Source: Bdellovibrionales bacterium (GTDB lineage: Bacteria; Bdellovibrionota; Bacteriovoracia; Bacteriovoracales; Bacteriovoracaceae). Taken from it: a stretch of 5,358 nt of DNA. Made by a program: the position numbers and the translations under genes. The stretch lies in assembly GCA_023250775.1 (NCBI GenBank), contig JAHFAA010000223.1, positions 1,086-6,443 on the forward strand. Direction: 5' to 3'. The notes under the pieces were generated by a model that worked only from the letters and a program-made list of their open reading frames with translations, ran no database searches and was not told the origin of the DNA. This document shows, one piece after another, positions 1 through 5,058 of this stretch; position 1 is the first letter of the stretch; each line of letters begins with the position of its first letter.

Positions 1-858
1 TTTAAGAAAAACTCCCTTTTTCACGCCGGCCTTATTTTTTCTGAAAAGTTTAATCCCATGCAGTTTAAAAGTCCTCGCTACCTAAAAGAATTTGTGATGA
101 GTGTGCTCGACGAAAAATTGCCTAAGAAGGAAGAAGGCCGGTTATTTGAAGTCATAAAAACAGTTATCAAAAACGAGATTTCCACCTTTGATGAATTTTT
201 ATCTGCCCTGGAGCTTGAATTTCCCGGCATCTCTCACTATTTTGCCGAAATCAAAGAATATTTTTCTAATGACGTTCATAGCGGACAAAACTTTATCTAC
301 AGTGACCTTGGCAATTATCCCGACAATATCAAAGCACCCCTGGTCATTTTCTTAATTGAATGTTTCAAAAATATGCCAGGACGCAAGGTCTTTATCTTTG
401 ACGAGTGTTGGAATCTTTTATCAAAAAACGCCGACTATATCGCCGAGTGTTTTCGTACTTTTAGAAAGCACGATGCCTCGGCGGTGGCGCTTTCCCAGAA
501 TCTAGACGATTTTTCAGAAACGCAACTTGGACGGGTGATTATTCAAAATACCTATTTCAAGTTTTTCTTTAAGCAAAATTTGAAACCAAGTGAATTTGTA
601 AGTGAGCATCTTGCCGTCCAAGTCGCCGGTGTTTATTCAAAGAAAGGCGAGTATAGCGAGTTTGTGGTGGCGTCTGAGAACTTTTCAAAGCCAGCACGCT
701 TTTATGCTACCCCCTTGGAATACGAGATTTTTACCTCTGATAAACAAGATTTGAATCACTTTGAAAACTATATGCAGGAAAAAGGGCGCTTTCTCCCCTA
801 TCAGAAGGCCCTTATCAACTACACAAAAATTAAGCATCCAAGCTGGAGTCACGCATGA
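1..858 (+). CDS. VirB4/TraC-type conjugation ATPase, C-terminal part (5' end outside window)
   Basis: The reading frame is open from base 1, so this is the last 285 residues of a longer protein; the ATG at 58 is internal. VirB4/TraC proteins are inner-membrane-associated ATPases that drive assembly and transport in type IV secretion systems. The visible part holds the second half of the ATPase core. A Walker B strand (VFIFDECW, visible residues 130-137, Asp codon at 400) follows GRK, and about 15 residues later comes FRTFRKHDASAVALSQN (visible residues 151-167). That stretch matches the VirB4 pattern of Arg-rich helix, strand and Ser/Thr-Gln sensor. Walker A must lie upstream of the window. 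The usual DEAW reads DECW here. The stop codon overlaps the start of the next gene by 4 bases (ATGA). Assignment to the VirB4/TraC family is confident; TraC versus TrbE/VirB4 subtype cannot be settled from this part. Confidence 0.9.
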   Translation, partial: FKKNSLFHAGLIFSEKFNPMQFKSPRYLKEFVMSVLDEKLPKKEEGRLFEVIKTVIKNEISTFDEFLSALELEFPGISHYFAEIKEYFSNDVHSGQNFIYSDLGNYPDNIKAPLVIFLIECFKNMPGRKVFIFDECWNLLSKNADYIAECFRTFRKHDASAVALSQNLDDFSETQLGRVIIQNTYFKFFFKQNLKPSEFVSEHLAVQVAGVYSKKGEYSEFVVASENFSKPARFYATPLEYEIFTSDKQDLNHFENYMQEKGRFLPYQKALINYTKIKHPSWSHA

Positions 859-1508
859 AAGCACTCATTTTTTTGCTCTTTTGCTTCGAGGCCCATGCCC
901 AATTAAATTTCGGTCAAGATACGGCACTTTTATTTGATTTGGTGACGACCACGGCCAGTCAGCTTAATGAGTTAGAAAAATTGGTTACCAATGCGGAAAA
1001 GTACACCAAGAAGATGCAAGAATATAACGAACTCATCCAAGATGAGTATTTTCGCGCCGAACGCGTGCTTTATCTTGCCAACCAACTAACCGCCAAACGA
1101 GAAATTGAAAACTTAGGCGACTTAAACAATGCCATTCGAGAACTTAAATACTCGCTGTCTGATCTAAAAGACCTCATGCGCGAATACGGCATCATCAAAG
1201 ATGAAGAGCGCAAGACCAAGGCCCAGGTCAAAATTGAAAAACGCTTTAATGACAAAAAAGAAAAGCAAGCAATCGCCCAGGTCAATAAATCCGTGCAGGC
1301 AAGGACTGTTGGGAGGGCCAGTCAGCTTACGGCCCAAAATACCGCGCTAATTTTGGAATCTCAGGTGGGGATGCACAACACCCAGCTCGAAATGTTGGAA
1401 AAGCAAGCAACCACCAATCGTCTATTGGCCGAGCAAATGGAGGAGAAACGCTTAGAACAGATTAAGCGTGAGCAAACCTATGGGCAGAATAAGGCAAAAA
1501 AATTATGA
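855..1508 (+). CDS. Exported coiled-coil protein, VirB5/TrbJ-like
   Basis: This 217-residue protein begins with a Sec signal peptide: Lys2, hydrophobic core ALIFLLFCF, and a probable cut after AHA at residue 15, leaving QLNFGQ. The mature part is almost entirely charged helix, with probable coiled coils at about residues 31-110 and 160-208 and a very basic stretch near 118-137. VirB5/TrbJ proteins are exported helical-hairpin proteins that act at the pilus tip or as accessory channel subunits. The early ASQLNELEKLV segment and the Gln/Leu-rich C-terminal helix resemble TrbJ. Position between VirB4 and a VirB6-like gene is exactly the virB4-5-6 (or trbE-J-L) order. TGGAG at 844-848, 6 bases before the ATG, supports the start. 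Similarity to VirB5 is by architecture and position; coiled-coil proteins are easily misassigned. Confidence 0.66.
   Translation: MKALIFLLFCFEAHAQLNFGQDTALLFDLVTTTASQLNELEKLVTNAEKYTKKMQEYNELIQDEYFRAERVLYLANQLTAKREIENLGDLNNAIRELKYSLSDLKDLMREYGIIKDEERKTKAQVKIEKRFNDKKEKQAIAQVNKSVQARTVGRASQLTAQNTALILESQVGMHNTQLEMLEKQATTNRLLAEQMEEKRLEQIKREQTYGQNKAKKL
953..1329 (+). repeat. Two short in-frame direct-repeat pairs inside the VirB5-like gene
   Basis: GGCCAGTCAGCTTA occurs at 953-966 and 1316-1329, encoding ASQL in the same reading frame (residues 34-37 and 155-158). Separately, GAAAAGCAAGCAA occurs at 1260-1272 and 1398-1410, encoding EKQA (residues 136-139 and 182-185); the second copy lies just beyond this span. 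The spacings differ (363 and 138 bases), so this is not a simple tandem duplication. They may be remnants of helix duplication or chance in a low-complexity coiled-coil gene. Confidence 0.35.
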
Positions 1509-2845
1509 AAGCTAACCTCATCCGCGAAATGCTCTTAATAGAAGACCCGTCCGTCTTCAATCTCTACATAGAGTTAAACACCATCGCCAAATATTTTGTG
1601 GCCCCACTTTTTATTGTCGCAGTCATTGGTGCTTTTTTTAGCGACTTTAATATGATGACCGCTGTAAAAAAACTCATCATCGTCGTGATCTTCATGGCCG
1701 GTTTTTACCAGATTCATACGGTAGCCGTGGGCACTGCTTTAGAAACAGCGTCACTCACCTTGCAAAAAGTAAGTCCGCGAAATCTTTTTGTTAAAAAATG
1801 GTATGAACCGAAAGTCAGAACCGCCGAAAATAAATCATGGAACTTCTTGGATCGCTTCGCCGTTCCGAATCTCAATGATCTTCTGGCCTCTGGGCTTTTT
1901 GTCCTCTCGAAAGCTTTTATCTGGCTTCTAAAACTCATTTACTCAACCGTCTATCACCTGACCTATGTCTTTTCTGGAATCACGGCCGTTCTCTATTTCC
2001 TCGGATGGACGCAGGATGCTCTTAAAGGCACTGTCCAGGCCTCAATTTGGTGCATGATTCTTCCTTTCGTAGTGGTCGCCATTTTATCTCTAGTTGGAAA
2101 TAGTTTTACTGAAGGGGCCGATCATGGTGCCCTGGCGGTTTCCAGTATCGACAATCTTATCTGGCTTTTTGGTGTGACCCTTCTTCTGCTCATCACCCCA
2201 GTGATCACGTTTGGCATGATTAAGGGCGATGGGATTCACTCTTTTGGTGCCAAGATGGGGGCCATGGTGGTGAGTTCGGGGATAAAGGCCATAACTTTTT
2301 CTCCAATGCTTGCAGGAGGAATAAAAAATACAGCACGAGGAATGAGTCAAGTTGGTTCAAACACTCTGATGGAACCATCAATCAAAGAACTTCTGCAAAA
2401 GGAGAATACTCCAGATAAGAGCAAGATGAACCTTCTTGATAAAAAAGGCAGCATTAAAAGTCCATTTAGCACTGGAAGATCACTTGATGAGCGTTTGAAA
2501 GCAGTTGGGATGACTAAGGATGAAGCTCTGACACTTTCTAAAATGCCAATGCCCCAAGCTCAAAACAGTGGCACTCCAAAGAACAATTCAGGGAGTCGGA
2601 CTTCAAAAAGAGAAAAACAATCTTTTCAGTTTGATAAAAAATATTGGGACAGCATCACGCCTGAACATCGAGAGGCCATTCAGCAGAAGTACGGCCTTGA
2701 TGGAAATAACATCGCTAAAAACAAAGTCCACTATCCTCTTTCCTCTGGAAGACCAAGTGTGACTGTTTCTACTCCTCGTAAAATGGCAGAGGCACCCAAG
2801 TCGCGCCCTGATACTCAAAAGAAGGAAAGACGCCATGAAGTTTAG
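1505..2845 (+). CDS. Polytopic inner-membrane channel protein, VirB6/TrbL-like
   Basis: VirB6/TrbL proteins form the inner-membrane pore platform of type IV secretion systems. This 446-residue protein has about six hydrophobic segments, near residues 28-46, 57-75, 126-145, 147-167, 181-198 and 216-237. A hydrophilic loop at 88-122, possibly periplasmic, lies between the second and third. The segment around 245-280 is Gly/Ala/Met-rich and weakly hydrophobic. From about 280 to the end the protein is polar, rich in Lys, Ser, Pro and Gln, and probably disordered, apart from a helix-like motif YWDSITPEHREAIQQKYGL at 380-398. The family is assigned by topology and by position between the VirB5-like and VirB8-like genes, since VirB6 proteins share little sequence. 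The start overlaps the previous stop as ATGA, with only a weak AAGG at 1491-1494, so it probably depends on translational coupling. Codon choice changes in the tail. Confidence 0.72.
   Translation: MKANLIREMLLIEDPSVFNLYIELNTIAKYFVAPLFIVAVIGAFFSDFNMMTAVKKLIIVVIFMAGFYQIHTVAVGTALETASLTLQKVSPRNLFVKKWYEPKVRTAENKSWNFLDRFAVPNLNDLLASGLFVLSKAFIWLLKLIYSTVYHLTYVFSGITAVLYFLGWTQDALKGTVQASIWCMILPFVVVAILSLVGNSFTEGADHGALAVSSIDNLIWLFGVTLLLLITPVITFGMIKGDGIHSFGAKMGAMVVSSGIKAITFSPMLAGGIKNTARGMSQVGSNTLMEPSIKELLQKENTPDKSKMNLLDKKGSIKSPFSTGRSLDERLKAVGMTKDEALTLSKMPMPQAQNSGTPKNNSGSRTSKREKQSFQFDKKYWDSITPEHREAIQQKYGLDGNNIAKNKVHYPLSSGRPSVTVSTPRKMAEAPKSRPDTQKKERRHEV
2303..2669 (+). other. Segment with altered codon use in the VirB6-like tail
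   Basis: Within the hydrophilic tail of the VirB6-like gene the favoured codons switch. Thr is written mostly ACT/ACA with no ACC, Ala mostly GCA/GCT with almost no GCC, and Gly and Pro lean to GGA and CCA. The membrane part of the same gene and the neighbouring genes use GCC and ACC freely. The edges are approximate and judged by eye. This could mark a recombined segment or relaxed selection on a disordered tail. Confidence 0.45.
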
Positions 2846-3287
2846 TGATTTTGAAGCGGCCTTTGTGCGTGAAAACAGAATTCTTAAGGCGCTACTGTGT
2901 GGAGCACTGATCCTTTCAGGACTTTCGAGCACGCTTGTCCTCATGGGAAAGAGCTATGTCATTTATAAAAGCGGTGCCATCTTTGAAGAGCGCCTTTTGG
3001 CCGAAGATGTCTGCCGACAAGGTTTTTTATCGGTGATCTCCGGTGAACCAAGTAAGAGCATCATTACCCCAGAACTTTTGGCGATTTTGAGTAGAGCTTC
3101 GATGTCTTTTCCAACCCCGACTCTTTTAAAAGTTGAATCCTTGGAACGTGGAGCGTGCAAGGTCATCATGAAAAGCGAAGAGGCCCTGCACGCATTTAAG
3201 CTCGGACTGATCGAGGGAAATGCTCTGCCCTTTTATTACCAAATCCAGCAAATCGACGAAATTAAGGTCGAGGAGAAAGAACTATGA
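2835..3287 (+). CDS. Short bitopic inner-membrane protein, VirB8/TraE-like
   Basis: The 150-residue product has a short cytoplasmic N-terminus (about 18 residues, containing ENRILK), one membrane helix at about residues 19-37 (ALLCGALILSGLSSTLVLM), and a periplasmic domain of about 110 residues. That is the VirB8/TraE topology; these proteins link the inner-membrane platform to the core channel and are usually longer (F TraE is about 188 residues). Position between the VirB6-like and VirB9/TraK-like genes supports the call more than any strong motif does. FLSVISGEPSKSIITPELLAIL-type sequence after the membrane helix resembles TraE spacing. Two cysteines, C60 and C107, fall in the predicted periplasmic part. 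AAGGA at 2822-2826, 8 bases before the ATG, fixes the start, and the gene overlaps the previous one by 11 bases. It could instead be an unrelated bitopic accessory protein. Confidence 0.62.
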   Translation: MKFSDFEAAFVRENRILKALLCGALILSGLSSTLVLMGKSYVIYKSGAIFEERLLAEDVCRQGFLSVISGEPSKSIITPELLAILSRASMSFPTPTLLKVESLERGACKVIMKSEEALHAFKLGLIEGNALPFYYQIQQIDEIKVEEKEL

Positions 3288-3760
3288 TTTTTTATATCTT
3301 GTTAAACCAGATCACCACACTCTTTTTAAATATAAATCTCTTAACCACGCTGACCTTTGATTCAGAAATTGCAAGCTATCTCTACGGTGGGCCAACTGAG
3401 GATGTTTTCTTTTCTGTCACCAATAATCGTCGAACACTGGCCATCAAACCAAGTCAAAAAGAGCGTCTATCTAATCTGCTCATCATCACCAGAACCAGAA
3501 AATATTATTTTGACTTAAAATACGATGGCATTAATCCCCATCAGTTTATCGAGGTCAAGGATGGCGTTATCAATCACGCCATGAAGGAACTCGTCACAAC
3601 AACTGACTATCAAATTTTAGAAGGTGCCAGCTCGATTTTATTTATCAACAAACGTGATGGGCCGGTCACGGTCAACGGGCAAAAGGTCGACAAGGACAAG
3701 ACCGACCATTTCTCAAAGGGTGTACCAATCATCTTCGAGGGAAGCCGAATCTTAAACTAG
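3284..3760 (+). CDS. VirB9/TraK-like core-channel protein, apparently N-terminal domain only
   Basis: VirB9/TraK/CagX proteins build the outer-membrane core complex with VirB7 and VirB10. Recognisable N-terminal-domain signatures appear in order: LTFDSEIASYLYGG at residues 23-36, RTLAIKPS at 50-57, and SNLLIITRTRKYYFDLKY at 63-80. The last matches the family's 'TNL-x-V-T-x-R-x-Y-x-F-x-L' beta-strand motif. The protein ends at 158 residues, against roughly 240-290 for typical family members, and I see no counterpart of the C-terminal beta-sandwich that binds VirB7 and VirB10. The first 22 residues are hydrophobic and should direct export, but carry no positive charge and no clear AxA cleavage site. 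AGGAG at 3271-3275, 8 bases upstream, supports the start, and ATGA overlaps the previous stop. The family call is good; VirB9 versus TraK naming is open. Confidence 0.75.
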   Translation: MIFYILLNQITTLFLNINLLTTLTFDSEIASYLYGGPTEDVFFSVTNNRRTLAIKPSQKERLSNLLIITRTRKYYFDLKYDGINPHQFIEVKDGVINHAMKELVTTTDYQILEGASSILFINKRDGPVTVNGQKVDKDKTDHFSKGVPIIFEGSRILN

Positions 3761-3766
3761 GAAACT

Positions 3767-3771
3767 GGAGG
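3767..3771 (+). promoter_or_regulatory. Strong Shine-Dalgarno of the VirB10/TraB-like gene
   Basis: GGAGG lies 5 bases before the ATG at 3777, within the only intergenic gap of the window (16 bases, 3761-3776). Because this gene does not overlap its upstream neighbour, it needs its own ribosome site, and this one is close to consensus. It fixes the start. Confidence 0.85.
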
Positions 3772-3776
3772 ACATA

Positions 3777-4556
3777 ATGAAGATTTTAGCGATTATTTTA
3801 ATCGCCCTGGGATTCTCTGTGCAAATTTTGGCGGATACAACTACAAAACCGGCAAAAGAAGCACGAATCACCTTGGCCACAGACATTAAAGAAAAGAAGA
3901 CCGAAGCGGCCGGAAAGAAAAGCACCAGCACCAAGGCATCTGAGCTTTCAGCGATTTTAAGTAATAGTAAAAAGATTAGGGCCATGCTTGAAGATAGAAT
4001 CAATATGCCAACCATTTGGGAAGGCGACAGCAAAATTTTAACCGGCAAGACCTATAAAGGAATTCTCCTAAACTCGGTAGTCTCTAGTAACTTGGCATCG
4101 CCAGTGCTTGTTCGAGCACTGCCAAATCAAGGCCTACCTTATCCAACACGCTTTTCCTGTGCGGGTACAACGCAAAACAAGCGCGTGCTCACACTTTGCA
4201 ACAAGATGATTTTGCCTGAGAAGGAAGTTGCCATCTCCGCTCAGATTCTCAACACCGATGGGTCGGGAGGACTTGTCGGAGAATATGACGACGGCAAGGA
4301 AGATTTAATCGCCGGGGCGGTGCTGTCCGACTTTGCCCAGGGAATGCTCTCGGCCGCTCAGACGCGATTCTCTTCCCCCATGGGAGAAGTGCGCGACTCT
4401 GGAACAAAAAATCAAGTTCTCCAGGGAATGATTAACTCTGGAGGAACCACCTCGGAAATTCTTCTGGATGAAATGAAAAAAGCGGAACCAGTTGTCACCG
4501 TTCCCGCCGGGACAGAAGTCATCATTTATTTTATGGAGGCGGGCAATGCGTTATAG
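3777..4556 (+). CDS. VirB10/TraB-like core-channel protein with signal-peptide N-terminus
   Basis: VirB10/TraB proteins normally span the whole envelope and form the outer-membrane pore. The C-terminal domain is recognisable. ILTGKTYKGILLNSVVSSN (residues 87-105) then PVLVRALPN (109-117) match the TraB beta-barrel entry. Next come FSCAGTTQNKRVLTLC (127-141), the Cys-containing TraB segment, and SGGLVGEYDDGKEDLIAGAV (163-182). A Gln/Ser-rich segment at 185-235 would be the antenna helices, followed by VTVPAGTEVIIYFMEAG (240-256), the usual closing strand. The 259-residue length is short: F TraB is about 475 and VirB10 about 380. The N-terminus is a typical Sec signal (Lys2, hydrophobic core, probable cut after ILA at 19) or an uncleaved anchor with no cytoplasmic tail. 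The following linker is Lys/Thr-rich, not proline-rich. The family call is confident; membrane attachment is uncertain. Confidence 0.84.
   Translation: MKILAIILIALGFSVQILADTTTKPAKEARITLATDIKEKKTEAAGKKSTSTKASELSAILSNSKKIRAMLEDRINMPTIWEGDSKILTGKTYKGILLNSVVSSNLASPVLVRALPNQGLPYPTRFSCAGTTQNKRVLTLCNKMILPEKEVAISAQILNTDGSGGLVGEYDDGKEDLIAGAVLSDFAQGMLSAAQTRFSSPMGEVRDSGTKNQVLQGMINSGGTTSEILLDEMKKAEPVVTVPAGTEVIIYFMEAGNAL
4535..4539 (+). promoter_or_regulatory. Shine-Dalgarno that decides the lipoprotein start
   Basis: GGAGG sits 6 bases before the ATG at 4546, inside the end of the VirB10-like gene. It selects this start over the in-frame ATG at 4492. The 4546 start places a lipoprotein signal peptide at the N-terminus; the longer version would bury it behind 18 extra residues. 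Confidence 0.85.
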
Positions 4557-5058
4557 AACCTTATGTTTAATGTCCTGTCTGTTTGTCTTTTATTCGTGCT
4601 CATCACTTAAACGTACCATCATCACGGCCGGAATCACCGGAGCCATCGTCGGTGGTATGGGTGGCTCGGTATTCTCGCCTACAAGAGAGGCTCAGAATAA
4701 AAATGCCTACCTCTTTGGCGTTATAGGCGCGGCCACAGGTGCCGGACTTGCCTATCTCCTATCTGACGAACACCCTAAAGATAAACTGCAACCGTCTATG
4801 ATTATGGACGACCCTCAACCCAAAGAGATTCCTCTTTTTGACTTTTCGCCCGAACTTCAAAACGTAAAACCCGAAGTCAGTTTTAAGCCAGTCAAAAAAT
4901 ACGAAGTCCCTCTGGCGACATTACCAAAGGAGCTTGAGGGCAAAGTAAAAAAGCAGTTCATCATCGAATATGAGGCCGAGGCACGCACCATTGAACTCGG
5001 CAACCGAACAATAGAAATCAGTCCTTTTAAGGCATGGGAGCACGTCTATGAAAAGTAA
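4546..5058 (+). CDS. Glycine-zipper lipoprotein, likely VirB7/TraV-position core component
   Basis: The 170-residue product starts MRYRTLCLMSCLFVFYSC, a basic n-region and hydrophobic core ending at C18, the likely lipidated cysteine. The lipobox (FYSC) is not ideal, with Phe at -3 and Tyr at -2; C7 and C11 lie within the signal. Two Gly/Ala-rich hydrophobic segments follow, TAGITGAIVGGMGG (27-40) and FGVIGAATGAGLAYLL (57-72), forming a glycine zipper as in 17-kDa-antigen-type lipoproteins. Residues 73-135 are Pro/Lys-rich and look extended. The C-terminus (135-169) looks beta-rich and ends in PFKAWEHVYE. Its place straight after VirB10/TraB suggests the VirB7/TraV role of anchoring the core to the outer membrane, but I recognise no TraV motif. 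It overlaps its neighbours by 11 bases on each side. It could instead be a general envelope lipoprotein recruited to the cluster. Confidence 0.72.
   Translation: MRYRTLCLMSCLFVFYSCSSLKRTIITAGITGAIVGGMGGSVFSPTREAQNKNAYLFGVIGAATGAGLAYLLSDEHPKDKLQPSMIMDDPQPKEIPLFDFSPELQNVKPEVSFKPVKKYEVPLATLPKELEGKVKKQFIIEYEAEARTIELGNRTIEISPFKAWEHVYEK
5036..5040 (+). promoter_or_regulatory. Shine-Dalgarno of the coupling-protein gene
   Basis: GGGAG lies 7 bases before the ATG at 5048, within the last codons of the lipoprotein gene. It supports an overlapping start for the coupling protein. Later in-frame ATGs (for example residues 22 and 26) would cut into the predicted membrane helix. Confidence 0.7.

Noticed and set aside
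58..858. ATG at 58 as the start of the first gene
   Set aside because: The frame is open back to base 1 and has no ribosome site before 58. The protein is clearly the C-terminal half of a VirB4/TraC ATPase, so 58 is an internal Met.
2090..2350. Minus-strand open frame of 86 codons (also those at 1070-1285, 1714-1938, 2963-3169 and 4921-5106)
   Set aside because: All lie opposite well-supported coding sequence, show no recognisable domain or family motif, and are explained as antisense shadows.
2568..2762. Plus-strand 64-codon frame inside the VirB6-like tail
   Set aside because: It is out of frame with the VirB6-like gene, has no recognisable motif, and lies where altered codon use makes chance frames more likely.
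2603..2944. Minus-strand open frame of 113 codons across the VirB6/VirB8 junction
   Set aside because: It is the longest antisense frame but overlaps two supported genes and their ribosome site, and its translation is Ser/Arg/Leu-rich as expected from antisense of such codons. The codon shift in the VirB6 tail does not depend on it.
3761..3776. Possible promoter or terminator in the only intergenic gap
   Set aside because: The gap is 16 bases and is filled by the Shine-Dalgarno. There is no room for -35/-10 elements and no hairpin with a T-run.
3752..4048. Minus-strand 98-codon hydrophobic open frame opposite the start of the VirB10-like gene
   Set aside because: Hydrophobic antisense translations are expected opposite Lys/Glu/Asp-rich coding sequence, and the plus-strand gene here is strongly supported.
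4492..5058. Longer version of the lipoprotein starting at 4492
   Set aside because: It would put 18 residues before the lipoprotein signal peptide and lie deep in the VirB10-like gene without a good ribosome site. The ATG at 4546 has GGAGG 6 bases upstream.
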